NCBI RefSeq assembly: GCF_018145875.1
Contig: NZ_JAGSSV010000017.1
Location: forward strand, 1-64,000
Length of the DNA: 64,000 bases
Origin: Marinomonas vulgaris
GTDB lineage: Bacteria > Pseudomonadota > Gammaproteobacteria > Pseudomonadales > Marinomonadaceae
Reading direction: 5' to 3'
In this document: piece after piece, positions 44,901 through 52,614 of the stretch
How the letters are laid out: every line of letters starts with the position of its first letter
Numbering within the stretch: the first letter of the stretch is position 1
Made by a program: the position numbers and the translations under genes
Notes under the pieces: generated by a model
Databases searched by the model: none
Seen by the model: only the letters and a program-made list of their open reading frames with translations
Told to the model about the DNA's origin: nothing

Positions 44901-47900
44901 CCTTGTCCATTAATGATGTGAACGACAACACGCCGGTTATTACCTCTGGTACGACAGGCAGCGTCAATGAAAACGCTGCGACATCGACGGTCATTTATAC
45001 CGCTTCAGCCACCGATGCCGATGGTACAGCGACCAACAATACCCTGCGTTACAGCCTAACGGGCGATGATGCGGCGTTATTGGATATCGATGACACGACA
45101 GGTGTGGTGACGCTGAAAGCCTCAGCGGATTACGAAACCAAAGACAGCTATAGCTTTAATGTCGTAGCGACGGATAACGGGGCGGGTAACTACAATTCCG
45201 GTAGTTTGAGTTCCAGTGAAGCGGTCACGATCAGTGTGAACGACTTAAACGACAACACGCCGATGATCACCTCCGGTGCGACGGGCAGTGTGAATGAAAA
45301 CGTTGCGACCTCGACGGTCATTTATACCGCTTCAGCCACCGATGCCGATGGTACGGCGACCAACAACACCTTGCGCTACAGCTTAACCGGCACAGACGCG
45401 GGTTTGTTGAACATCAACGCCACAACAGGTGAGGTGACGCTGAAAGCCTCTGCGGATTACGAAACTCAATCTAGCTACAGTTTCAATGTCGTGGCGACGG
45501 ATAATGGTGCAGGCAACTACAACTCCGGCAGCCTTAGTTCAAGTCAAGCAACAACTGTTTCGGTTATTGATATTAATGAGGCACCTGTAGCAAACAGTGA
45601 TTCAAGCTCAGCGCTGGAAGCCGGTGGGGTTGGCAATAATATTGCTGGTAGCAATGCTACAGGCAATGTTTTGACCAACGATACCGATATCGACGCGTCG
45701 GATAGTAAAACGGTTACGGCTGTTAGTGTCAGTGGATCAAATGGAACGGTTGGGCAAGCATTAACTGGCGACTATGGCTCGTTAACGTTAAAAGCAGATG
45801 GTTCGTACACTTACATCGTTGATAACAGCAATACGACGGTACAAAGCCTGCAGGCTGGTTCCAATATTACGGATAGTTTTACCTACACCTTGAGTGATAA
45901 CGGTAGCTTAGTTGACACGGCAACCTTGGTGATAACCATTAATGGTGCGAATGATAATCCAACTCAAACCGTAGATGATGCATCCGATATTTCGGAGTCT
46001 GTAGATGCTATCGCACAAGACTTGAATAGTTCCGGCTCTGTGAGTTTTGCTGACGTTGATGCATCCGACCTGATTGATGTGGGTTTTGTCAGTGACAGCA
46101 ATATCGAGTGGTCAGCAGGAACACTGGATTCGGCTTTGGCAAGCAAACTTGTCGCTGGATTTTCAGTAACTGGTACAGATGAATCTGCACCGGGTACTGT
46201 TGATTGGTTTTACAGTGTTGATGACGTAGCTCTGGACTTCTTAGCTGTAGATGAAACCATCACTTTTAGCTATGTCGTCACCGTGACAGATAGCCAAAAT
46301 GCTACAGCTACAGATACGGTTAAGTTCACTATTATTGGTAGCAATGATGCACCAACTGTAAGCGCAACGTTAGCCGCTGGTATCACAGAAAGTGAAGATG
46401 CATCTGAACAGGTATTAAAAGACAGCGGTACGGTGAGCTTTACTGATATTGATGATACTGATCTGATCGACGTGACCTTCGACAGTGATAACAACATCGT
46501 TTGGAGTGGCGGTGCGATTGACAGTGACCTTGCCACACAATTGTTAGAAGGATTTGCTGTCAGTGGTACGAGCCAATCGGCGCCAGGAAGTGTGGATTGG
46601 CTCTACGATGTGTCTGGAGTAGATCTAGATTTCTTAGCTGAAGGGGAAAGTATTACCTTTAGTTATACTGTTTACGCAGATGATAATTCCGGTGACTTCG
46701 CTTTAGAGTCTTCTGATGCGAGTAATACAGACTCCGCAACTGTCGGCACAGGTTTTGAGTCAGGGCTGGATGGATGGTCGGTTAATAATGATACCAATAC
46801 GGTTGTTGTAAGTGGCGAACAAACTGTTGGACAGTGGGGGATTACGCCTAATGTAGGTTCAATGTTGAGTATAAACTCTGCAGGTGGCTCTAGTTGGGAT
46901 ATATCCGCAACAGCGCTTTCTTTAAGCGATGAAAGTAAAACATATATATCGAATACATATAATAATGGTATTACGCAGGCGAACTATGCTTATAAGGACG
47001 TTGAACTTGGTGCCGGTGAAACCCTTTCAATGGCATGGAACTATGTTGCGACAGATTATGCACCGTATAACGATTCTTCAATTGCCACGTTTGTCAATCT
47101 AGACAACTCTGATAGCGTTGGAAAGATCGACGGATTAACAGGCGAGGTAAGTTTGCTTGGCGCCACGGTTGAAGGGACGGCAAATTATACAACGGGTAAT
47201 TACGGTGGTACTGGATGGCAGCAGGTGTCATTCACAGCCACTGATGCAGGTACGTACAGAGTTGGTTACCTAGTATTTGACTTACAAGATACAGCTAATA
47301 GTCCATACTTATTTATTGATGATTTAGCGGGCGAAACGACTAAAAATGGTGAGCCGTATGATGCCATTGATAGGGATGAAAATGCACCAACACCTATTTC
47401 AGGAGACGGCAGTACGGATAGTGGTAGCAATTTACCGCTTCCACCATCGACAGTCGTTTCTTTTACTATTACCGGTAGTAATGATGCGCCAACGGTCAGT
47501 GCAACGGCAGCAGCTGGTATTGCAGAATCTTCAGATGCATCTGAACAGGTATTACAAGACAGCGGTACAGTAAGCTTTACCGATCTTGATGATACTGATG
47601 TAGTGGATGTGTCCTTCGGCAGTGACAATAATATTACTTGGTCAGCAGGCACGCTGGATTCGGCTTTGGCAAGTCAACTGGTCACTGGTTTTTCAGTAAC
47701 TGGCACTGGTGTGTCCGCGCCGGGTTCTGTTGATTGGTCGTACAGTGTTGATGATGCAGATTTAGACTTCTTAGCTGTAGATGAAACCATCACCTTTAGC
47801 TATGCCGTCACCGTGACAGACAGCCAAAATGAAACGGCGACCGATACGGTCAGCTTCACTATTACTGGTACTAACGATGCACCAGTTATTCAAGTAGTTG

Positions 47901-50900
47901 ATGTTACTACCGCGATCAACGAAGGTGTCACGTTAACCGATAACGGTAGTGTAACCTTCACTGATCTAGATCGAACAGATCGTCCCGTTGCAACACAAGC
48001 GACTAAATCCGTAACTGCCAAAGCGCAAGACGGTACCATCGCCTTGACTCTAACCACGGCACAACAAACCGCGATTGAAAATGCGTTCAGCATCGAAAAC
48101 GTCAGTGGCAATACCAACAACGGTACGGTGAACTGGACGTACAACATCACCGAAGCCAACTTAGACTTTTTGGGTGAAGGCGAAGTCGTTACGGCCGTGT
48201 TTACCATTACCGTGACCGACGATGAAGGCGCGACCGATACACAAGATGTGACCGTTACCATCACCGGCAGCAACGACACCCCTGATATCCAGGTGGTGGA
48301 CGTTACCGGTGAGATAACCGAAGGCAACACCTTGACCGATACGGGCAGCGTGACCTTTACTGATGTGGATCTAACAGATCGCCCAACGGCAACCGAAGCC
48401 ACTCAGTCTGTGACGGCCAAAGCGCAAGACGGTACCACCGCCTTGACTCTAACCACGGCACAACAAACCGCGATTGAAAATGCGTTCAGCATCGAAAACG
48501 TCAGTGGCAACACGAACAACGGTACGGTGAACTGGACGTACGACATCACTGAAGCCGACTTAGACTTCTTGGGTGAAGGCGAAGTCGTTACAGCCGTGTT
48601 CACCATTACCGTGATCGATGATCAAAACGCCACGGCCACTCAAGACGTTACCGTCACCATCACCGGCAGCAATGACACCCCTGATATCCAAGTGGTGGAT
48701 GTCGCTGCAAGCATCACCGAAGGCTCTACGTTAACCGATACGGGCAGTGTGACGTTTACGGATGTCGACCTAACGGATCTCCCAACGGCCACAGAAGCGA
48801 CTAAGTCAGTGACGGCCAAAGCGCAAGACGGTACTACCGGCTTGACGCTGACCAGCACTCAGCAGGCCGCCATTGAAGCGGCGTTCAGCATCGAAAACGT
48901 CAGTGGCAACACGAACAACGGTACGGTGAACTGGACGTACGACATCACTGAAGCCGACTTAGACTTCTTGGGTGAAGGCGAAGTCGTTACGGCCGTGTTC
49001 ACTATTACCGTGACCGATGACGAAGGCGCCAAGGCCAATCAAGATGTGACAGTGACCATCACTGGTGCAAACGATGCGCCGACCATCAAGGCGGGTGATG
49101 TAGTTGGTGAAATAATCGAAGGCGCGACTGAGACTCTGACTGATACGGGCAGTGTGACCTTTACTGATGTGGATCTAACAGATCGCCCAACGGCAACCGA
49201 AGCGACTAAGTCTGTGACCGCCAAGGCGCAAGACGGTACCACCGCTTTGACGCTGACCAGCACTCAGCAGGCCGCCATTGAAGCGGCGTTCAGCATCGAA
49301 AACGTCAGTGGCAACACGAACAACGGTACGGTGAACTGGACGTACAACATCACTGAAGCCGACTTAGACTTCTTGGGTGAAGGCGAAGTCGTTACAGCCG
49401 TGTTCACTATTACTGTGACCGATGACGAAGGCGCCAAGGCCAATCAAGATGTGACGGTGACCATCACTGGTGTAAACGATACGCCGACCATCACGGTGGT
49501 TGACGTTGTCGCAAGCATCACCGAAGGCACTAACCTGACCGATACGGGCAGTGTGACCTTTGCGGATGTGGATCTAACGGATCGCCCAACGGCAACCGAA
49601 GCCACTCAGTCTGTGACGGCCAAAGCGCAAGACGGTACCATCGCCTTGACTTTAACCACGGCACAACAAACCGCGATTGAAAATGCGTTTAGCATCGAAA
49701 ACGTCAGTGACAATACCAACAACGGTACGGTGAACTGGGCGTACAACATCACTGAAGCCGACTTAGACTTCTTGGGTGAAGACGAAGTCGTGACTGCCGT
49801 GTTCACCATTACCGTGACCGACGATGAAGGCGCGACCGATACACAAGATGTGACCGTTACCATCACCGGCAGCAACGACACCCCTGATATCCAGGTGGTG
49901 GACGTTACCGGTGAAATAACCGAAGGCACCATCCTGAAAGATACGGGCAGTGTGACCTTTACTGATGTGGATCTAACAGATCGCCCAACGGCAACCGAAG
50001 CGACTCAGTCTGTCACGGCCAAGGCGCAAGATGGTACCACCGCCTTGACGCTGACCAGCACTCAGCAGGCCGCCATTGAAGCGGCGTTCAGCATCGAAAA
50101 CGTCAGTGGCAACACGAACAACGGTACGGTGAACTGGACGTACGACATCGCGGAAACGGATCTCGACTTCTTAGCGAAAGGCGAAGTGGTGACCGCCGTG
50201 TTCACCATTACCGTGACCGATGATCAAAACACTACGGCCACTCAAGATGTGACGGTGACCATCACAGGTGCAAACGATGCGCCAACAGTGACCAAAGAGT
50301 TGGCGGCCATGGCTGGCACATCGGGTCAGATTTTCACTCCAGTGACTTTGCCGGCAGATCTGTTTGCTGATGTCGACGCAAATGAAGTCAATACGCTTGT
50401 TTGGAGCATTGAAAACTTACCAACAGGGTTGGTTTTTAATCCGGCAAATCGAACACTTTCTGGTACTCCTCAAGGCGGTTTTGAAGGAGAGAATATACTT
50501 GTTGTAGTCGCAACTGATGCCCAAGGAGCTCAGGTAAGAGCTCTGGTTTCTCTGACATTAGACCCAGCTCCTGTGGTGGATTCTGGGAATGTGAGTTTGC
50601 CGCCAACAGAGACCTTACCACCTGCTAACAATCAAGAAGCATCAGTGACTGAGTTTGCAGACAACACAGGCACGCTTCCTCAAGGGACTTTAGACACTTC
50701 TGCTGGAACCAGTGGTTTTGCAGATAATACTGGGTTAGAAGCGAGCGCAGTAGTACCCACGGTACCAGTGAATGGCGTTGTGATTGCTGAGTCACGAGTT
50801 GCTGTTAATGTCGGTACTGATGGACAGGTACAAGTGTCCGATCAAGAGACTGCAGTTAATACGACAGATCTTACTGTCGCGAGCTTCACCTACGAGGCTC

Positions 50901-51271
50901 AAACGGTGCAGATTACTATCGCCGACGCAAGACCAGGTGGTTCATACAGTGCAACTCTGGCTGACGGCACGGCATTGCCGAGTTGGGTAGAAGTGAATGC
51001 GACCACTGGTGAAATCACCATGACACCGCCTGAAGGTCAGGGTGCTCTATCGCTAAAAATCAATGCCGTTGATGCGGATGGTAATATTCGTGTCTTGGAG
51101 TTGGATGTCGATCTTGAAGACACAGTAGAAAGCAGCGATGAAATAGAAGACCCGCTCGCGATGTTAGCGCCACAGGGGGACGGTTATATGCCTCTTGATC
51201 AGCAGTTATCGCTAGCCAGCGAGCAGTTTGACGATTATGGTAGTGATTTGATGAAGTTGTTAGTGTCGTAA
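35996..51271 (+). CDS. Giant DUF4347/VCBS/cadherin-repeat surface or secreted protein
   Basis: About 5,091 residues from the ATG at 35996 (AGGTGG five bases upstream; a GTG at 35987 is in frame). It has no Sec signal. The N-terminus has the LEPR-XLL motif (TALEPRLLLDGAA). A DUF4347 domain spans about 36203-36680, and a second one about 40460-40960. Between and after lie Ig-like repeats (TFSEAVTNVDSADF type, 38100-40380 and 43380-44320), a duplicated FG-GAP-like Asp-rich unit (40975-41600), cadherin-like repeats with DxNDNxP calcium sites (44320-45570), VCBS-type repeats (45580-47880), six 133-residue repeats (47891-50290) and C-terminal Ig-like domains. The last about 40 residues (AMLAPQGDGYMPLDQQL...) resemble an export tail. 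No RTX GGxGxD repeats, protease triad or lectin core is evident. It probably acts as a calcium-dependent adhesin; the function is inferred from architecture. Confidence 0.9.
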   Translation: MKKHTTNNKMKKSARKPLITALEPRLLLDGAAVATAMDVLTDSQLYDVTQGEVNQQDSDATIVIAPTEVRGVDSAQNNGKKEVVFIEDNVDDYQTLIDGIGAGVEIVLLDSSQDGLAQMALWAESNSDYDAIHILSHGSEGAVDLGAFNLDSTSVTTRTDDLTTLGAALNQEGDLLLYGCEVASGKGQDFITALAQVTQADVAASDDLTGSAELGGDWELENTSGSIETVLSLSENVLNQYRFTFADETFDFESGVTGLNTQTVTAVGMNATFTIVGERDTIIDDDHLDSQGLDPINGSTSLVTGGPNYAETKYTFTIDSGKTFDLSSISLHNWDNTETFIFESSKGSASFEVEYNNSNKVIDVASHANAANFQGISSFTITDVDNGYRMYLLMDDLVVTNITSVSANNAPTISGTPTDITVTEDATSNIDLSVVTVADTDGDDLTVTLTASSGTLAAAAGSGSVTVVDVGSGVLTLSGSASAINTYLDTTTNIQYTGDTNVSGENAATLTIKANDGTADSATTLVNIDITAVNDIPVINNLSDGAPSTAVNVSEYIDVQGAIAGVVDVDGGDFNGGFLLIEQTSGTTNGSFLSDLDDITFKFGTTESSADGTPSEGDTVWYSDGSAFVAIGAVDNSLTGQDGADLRIDFNTNDAKPNSVGDFLAYIKYSASTEGDRSFSVTVNDGDGGTSAAATFTMQIVDNIAPTVVSIDRQTPSNEITNADSLVWRVTFSEAVTNIDSADFAVSGTTGTVTNVTSAGGNAYDVTVSGGDLVSYNGNVTLSFAGGQDITDSANTPNALTATTPTSTNNTDYTLDNTVSVPTMDLSNGSDTGSSNTDNITQDTTPTVTGTAEVGATVALYDTDETTSLGSATADGSGNWSITISALSAGSHTLTTKATDAAGNVSVASSGLTITVDDTAPTLSSSNPADGAVSVAPSGDITLTFSEDVNGRYDDITLVNVSSGAIVETYDAYNSGQLTFSGNTLTINPTSDLLEATAYAIQINSGAIQDTAGNSFEGISDNTTLNFTTGVTDTAAPTFLAIQRTSDDVITGDTTSFTLTFNEAVNVTAADFALATTGSVASTIGSITGSGTNTITVNVTGISGIGTLGLNLESGHAVTDLAGNALATAEPADDEVYTVDTVAPTLISINRLTDASTNADSVQFVAVFSENVTGLSADDFELTGTAKSGASISSVFGTANGYIITVNNISGDGSLGVQLKSAATLTDTASNALTTTTASAVTEQYTIDNTAPTATAIITTNTALSTADTVTFDVTFNEAVTNVTADDFEITGDVSGTITGITGSGSSYTVTVASITGDGALGLNFKSGQNITDTASNSFSGSEPSTDESYTIDNTLPTVASISRGMVNQVKAGTATDVVFTVVFNETVSGVASSDFAVTGNATNTGVSSVSSSDGKVFKVTVADVNGTIGQTLGLSFTGSADDAVSQASTATFTAGDTYTIAGTLLNEGALTQTQLDAIEDLNRAGTLLEQSVADATQVVIVDSRVPGLVELTKESNPNADIWLLDGSRSAVEQITEILANYSDLEALHILSHGGVGEVYLGAETLSESSITQNSGIYAAWGNALSDNGDILLYGCNVAQGDIGLDFINQLAQVTGADIAASDDLTGSAVLGGDWELEVKTDVIESSALSGGNYSGVLGNQFTLTQEPLALAGAVTGDSSWLYTVAIDYDSDGDQDFLAYDGSAYSFFDNDGSGSFTKVTPNTSFPLQNSEAFLVADFDNDGDEDVIVADGTGVPSYYQNNGDATFTLSQDPLASAGAVTGDSSWLYTVAIDYDSDGDQDFLAYDGSAYSFFDNDGSGSFTKVTPNTSFPLQNSEAFLVADFDNDGDEDVIVADGTGIPSYYRQDGTVAGTNNKPPVISATTPLDNGTGVETTANLVLTFDETIASSGTGTVNIYKSSDDSLVESIVGNDGRVTGYGTSTITINPTAELDPSTSYYIQIEKGALFDLDGMTFMGITDKTTLGFTTGAGVDSTAPTFDTTPATSNISTTTFDLTTDINEAGNLYYVVVADGAQAPTAAQVKAGVSYGDNNGRGAAVITSGSATVSSGAFSNTFNVTGLTASTSYDIYVVAEDDEGNPNLQSAVTKVDATTIAPANQAPTISGAAASQAVNDAATMSPFGAITLADADNDNVSVTVALDTAAKGAFTSASLTDSGFTDAGNGSYTLSSTTLASAQAALRALVFDPADNRVAVGSTETTTFTITVNDGTVNGTNNTTTVISTSINDTPTDMALSDASYKHSEGASNVVVGSFSATDADTGESLTYSLVAGTDDTNNGLFNINGADLRITDRADVSAGTYSVRVQVSDGDATYEEVFSITVTDDQAPSISTIAPIDNATGVSVADSIKVTLDEDLQLGDSGTITLYDITGNGANSVSIDVTSHASQLSIADNVLTINPTSNLIATNQYAVQFTAGVLKDDTGNAITAVTDITSYNFTTGTVDTTKPTVAIVDVADPTQPNAGTITINFSEQVANVDISDFTLTKDGTSVDISGLSVTGTGSTYTIDLSSVTAAGGTYMLTLATSNITDTSGNALSAGDSESFVIDTTASTGVAIVRAGAQTINGSAATFTAVFSDSVSGVDASDFTLTGTATGGTISNVTQVSDSVYTVSVTGLTSDGTLGVDLNSTGTGITDTAGNPISGGKIGQQIIRDTTGPSVNAINRDGAALTTADTATFTVSFNEAVTGVDASDFSLTAGATGNISSVIGSGSTYQVTVNSITGDGDLRLDLSTSDTGITDTAGNAISAGFTPGDTLTIDNTAAVVTGSQSVNLDEGMASGTIIGQVKATDSNGISEFSIQSGNDAGYFAIDNDGVLTLTSAGAAAIDYETITSYTLNIVATDIIGQASSAVGVTIAVQDINDNAPTIGSSSTASVAENTASTAVVYDANATDADSTSAHNTLTYSLKAIGDHSAFTIDPSTGEVKLNAVADYETKASYGFTVIATDGMRSTEKAVTLSINDVNDNTPVITSGTTGSVNENAATSTVIYTASATDADGTATNNTLRYSLTGDDAALLDIDDTTGVVTLKASADYETKDSYSFNVVATDNGAGNYNSGSLSSSEAVTISVNDLNDNTPMITSGATGSVNENVATSTVIYTASATDADGTATNNTLRYSLTGTDAGLLNINATTGEVTLKASADYETQSSYSFNVVATDNGAGNYNSGSLSSSQATTVSVIDINEAPVANSDSSSALEAGGVGNNIAGSNATGNVLTNDTDIDASDSKTVTAVSVSGSNGTVGQALTGDYGSLTLKADGSYTYIVDNSNTTVQSLQAGSNITDSFTYTLSDNGSLVDTATLVITINGANDNPTQTVDDASDISESVDAIAQDLNSSGSVSFADVDASDLIDVGFVSDSNIEWSAGTLDSALASKLVAGFSVTGTDESAPGTVDWFYSVDDVALDFLAVDETITFSYVVTVTDSQNATATDTVKFTIIGSNDAPTVSATLAAGITESEDASEQVLKDSGTVSFTDIDDTDLIDVTFDSDNNIVWSGGAIDSDLATQLLEGFAVSGTSQSAPGSVDWLYDVSGVDLDFLAEGESITFSYTVYADDNSGDFALESSDASNTDSATVGTGFESGLDGWSVNNDTNTVVVSGEQTVGQWGITPNVGSMLSINSAGGSSWDISATALSLSDESKTYISNTYNNGITQANYAYKDVELGAGETLSMAWNYVATDYAPYNDSSIATFVNLDNSDSVGKIDGLTGEVSLLGATVEGTANYTTGNYGGTGWQQVSFTATDAGTYRVGYLVFDLQDTANSPYLFIDDLAGETTKNGEPYDAIDRDENAPTPISGDGSTDSGSNLPLPPSTVVSFTITGSNDAPTVSATAAAGIAESSDASEQVLQDSGTVSFTDLDDTDVVDVSFGSDNNITWSAGTLDSALASQLVTGFSVTGTGVSAPGSVDWSYSVDDADLDFLAVDETITFSYAVTVTDSQNETATDTVSFTITGTNDAPVIQVVDVTTAINEGVTLTDNGSVTFTDLDRTDRPVATQATKSVTAKAQDGTIALTLTTAQQTAIENAFSIENVSGNTNNGTVNWTYNITEANLDFLGEGEVVTAVFTITVTDDEGATDTQDVTVTITGSNDTPDIQVVDVTGEITEGNTLTDTGSVTFTDVDLTDRPTATEATQSVTAKAQDGTTALTLTTAQQTAIENAFSIENVSGNTNNGTVNWTYDITEADLDFLGEGEVVTAVFTITVIDDQNATATQDVTVTITGSNDTPDIQVVDVAASITEGSTLTDTGSVTFTDVDLTDLPTATEATKSVTAKAQDGTTGLTLTSTQQAAIEAAFSIENVSGNTNNGTVNWTYDITEADLDFLGEGEVVTAVFTITVTDDEGAKANQDVTVTITGANDAPTIKAGDVVGEIIEGATETLTDTGSVTFTDVDLTDRPTATEATKSVTAKAQDGTTALTLTSTQQAAIEAAFSIENVSGNTNNGTVNWTYNITEADLDFLGEGEVVTAVFTITVTDDEGAKANQDVTVTITGVNDTPTITVVDVVASITEGTNLTDTGSVTFADVDLTDRPTATEATQSVTAKAQDGTIALTLTTAQQTAIENAFSIENVSDNTNNGTVNWAYNITEADLDFLGEDEVVTAVFTITVTDDEGATDTQDVTVTITGSNDTPDIQVVDVTGEITEGTILKDTGSVTFTDVDLTDRPTATEATQSVTAKAQDGTTALTLTSTQQAAIEAAFSIENVSGNTNNGTVNWTYDIAETDLDFLAKGEVVTAVFTITVTDDQNTTATQDVTVTITGANDAPTVTKELAAMAGTSGQIFTPVTLPADLFADVDANEVNTLVWSIENLPTGLVFNPANRTLSGTPQGGFEGENILVVVATDAQGAQVRALVSLTLDPAPVVDSGNVSLPPTETLPPANNQEASVTEFADNTGTLPQGTLDTSAGTSGFADNTGLEASAVVPTVPVNGVVIAESRVAVNVGTDGQVQVSDQETAVNTTDLTVASFTYEAQTVQITIADARPGGSYSATLADGTALPSWVEVNATTGEITMTPPEGQGALSLKINAVDADGNIRVLELDVDLEDTVESSDEIEDPLAMLAPQGDGYMPLDQQLSLASEQFDDYGSDLMKLLVS
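41009..41562 (+). repeat. Tandem duplication inside the giant gene, 312-bp period with 242 identical bases
   Basis: 41009-41250 and 41321-41562 read identically by eye, including all third codon positions. The unit encodes an Asp-rich FG-GAP/VCBS-like repeat (DYDSDGDQDFLAYDG and DFDNDGDEDVIVADGTG), candidate calcium-binding loops. Perfect nucleotide identity indicates recent duplication or gene conversion. Confidence 0.9.
44320..45570 (+). repeat. Cadherin-like repeats in the giant gene, about 109-residue period
   Basis: Successive units start with D-x-N-D-N-x-P (at about 44600, 44918 and 45245) and contain ATDADGTATNNTLRYSLTG and ADYETKxSYxFNVVATDNG. The last two units (44921 and 45248, 327 bp apart) are the most alike. 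The DxNDN and DAD motifs are calcium ligands in cadherin folds. Confidence 0.85.
47891..50290 (+). repeat. Six near-identical 399-bp VCBS-type repeats in the giant gene
   Basis: Units begin at 47891, 48290, 48689, 49088, 49493 and 49892. Five intervals are 399 bp (133 codons) and the fourth unit is 405 bp. Each has TDTGSVTFTDVDLTDRP, SVTAKAQDGT, AFSIENVSGNTNNGTVNW, ADLDFLGEGEVVTAVFTITV and ends TVTITGxNDxP. The units differ by a few residues and exchange variants (TTAQQTAIEN versus STQQAAIEA), a sign of recombination among them. Confidence 0.93.
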
Positions 51272-51274
51272 TCT

Positions 51275-52612
51275 ATGTCTGAACAAGCTGTTGCACAGCT
51301 GCTCAAAATTGAGCAGCAAGTCCGTTGTTGTGAAAATGCAACGGACTTGGGTTTTATTATGGTAAACATGACAAGAAGCTTGGTTGAATACGACCAAGCG
51401 GCTTATTTGGTTGGCGATGAGTTATCACGCCTCAAGGTATCAGCAATCAGTGATATTTCTTTGGTGGATCGTGCCACGCCTTTTAGTGCTTGGCTTGAAA
51501 AAGTGTCGTCGACAATCGATGGTACGGCGTTAAGTACAAAAGCGCATCCCATTGACCCAACTCAATGGCCAGCAGAGCTGTCTCGAGAACTTAAAGAGTT
51601 CTCACCGCCTTTTATGCTGTGGTTGCCTTTATTGATTCCTTCTAAACCCAATCAACGTGTTGGGGTGATTTTATTGTCTAAGGCTCAGCCTTGGACCGAC
51701 AAAGAAATAGGGTTGTTACAACATTTGGCGTCCAGTTATGCTCATGCCTTGCAACTGTTTACAAAGCGCTCTGGTGTTCGCGCATGGCTTAGTCATTTGG
51801 TGTCGAGAAAAGTGCAATGGGGCGTATTATCACTGATTTTATTGCTGGGATTTGTACCTGTTCGATTAACCGTATTAGCGCCAGCTGAGATCATCCCTAA
51901 AGACGCTGTATTAGTAACATCCGCCATTGCTGGGGCTGTAAGTGATGTGCTGATTAAGCCCGGTGAGCAAGTGCAGGTTAATCAGCCCTTAGTAAGAATG
52001 GACAGAACTGAGTTTCAAGGTTCATACGATGTTGCTCAAAGAGAGTTGGAAAGAACAAGGGCTGAATTAAGAACCGCTGAGCAAGCGGGTTATGTCGATC
52101 GCAAAAGAAAAGCCGAATTGGCTGAACTGGAATCGCAGGTCGAGTTAAAAACCATCGAACGTGATTATCTACAAGTCAAATTGTCTCAAACCGAGATTGT
52201 CGCTAAAAAATCCGGTGTGGTTGTACTCGATGACCCAGAGCAGTGGAAAGGTCGACCTGTTGTTGTGGGTGAGCGAATATTGTCGATTGCTGATCCTGCC
52301 AATGTGCAATTGGAAATTATGTTGCCCGTGGCGGATGCCATTTCTTTGGCGTCTGGTAATAAGGTAACTTTTTATCTGGATATTGATCCGTTAAATCCCC
52401 TGTCATTTCGTGTGGATCACTCTTCTTTTGAAGCCAGTGTCACGCCTGATCAGGTGGTTGCTTATCGAATTGTGTCTGATATTGAAGAAGGTACTCCACC
52501 ACCACGAATTGGGCTACGTGGAACCGCCAAGCTTTATGGTGAAGAAGTGTCTTTGGCTTACTATTTATTACGCCGTCCGATTACTTTTGTTCGTCAGCGA
52601 TTGGGACTGTAA
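51275..52612 (+). CDS. GAF-domain/HlyD-family fusion adaptor
   Basis: 445 residues. The first about 165 form a cytoplasmic GAF-like domain (KIEQQVRCCENATDLGFIMVNMT..., VGVILLSKAQPWTDKEIGLLQHLASSYAHAL). One membrane helix follows (about 184-202), then a HlyD-type periplasmic part: lipoyl half VTSAIAGAVSDVLIKPGEQVQVNQPLVRMD, a short coiled coil (about 245-305), the second half AKKSGVVVLDDPEQWKGRPVVVGERIL and a beta-barrel. The coupling of a GAF sensor to an export adaptor is unusual. It starts three bases after the giant gene, so it is the most direct partner for its export. Confidence 0.85.
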   Translation: MSEQAVAQLLKIEQQVRCCENATDLGFIMVNMTRSLVEYDQAAYLVGDELSRLKVSAISDISLVDRATPFSAWLEKVSSTIDGTALSTKAHPIDPTQWPAELSRELKEFSPPFMLWLPLLIPSKPNQRVGVILLSKAQPWTDKEIGLLQHLASSYAHALQLFTKRSGVRAWLSHLVSRKVQWGVLSLILLLGFVPVRLTVLAPAEIIPKDAVLVTSAIAGAVSDVLIKPGEQVQVNQPLVRMDRTEFQGSYDVAQRELERTRAELRTAEQAGYVDRKRKAELAELESQVELKTIERDYLQVKLSQTEIVAKKSGVVVLDDPEQWKGRPVVVGERILSIADPANVQLEIMLPVADAISLASGNKVTFYLDIDPLNPLSFRVDHSSFEASVTPDQVVAYRIVSDIEEGTPPPRIGLRGTAKLYGEEVSLAYYLLRRPITFVRQRLGL

Positions 52613-52614
52613 AT

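Noticed and set aside
47266-49932. Long minus-strand reading frames (up to 170 codons) opposite the giant gene's repeats
   Set aside because: They recur with the 399-bp period and arise because the repeat codons avoid stops on the other strand; their translations are low-complexity Val/Ser/Thr strings without start signals.
47891-50290. CRISPR-like or satellite array
   Set aside because: The repeats are 399 bp, in frame and coding for VCBS-type domains; there are no short repeats with unique spacers.
35996-51271. RTX toxin or LapA-type adhesin assignment
   Set aside because: No GGxGxD nonapeptide blocks were found and no LapG/LapD-like genes lie nearby, so naming it an RTX adhesin would go beyond the sequence.
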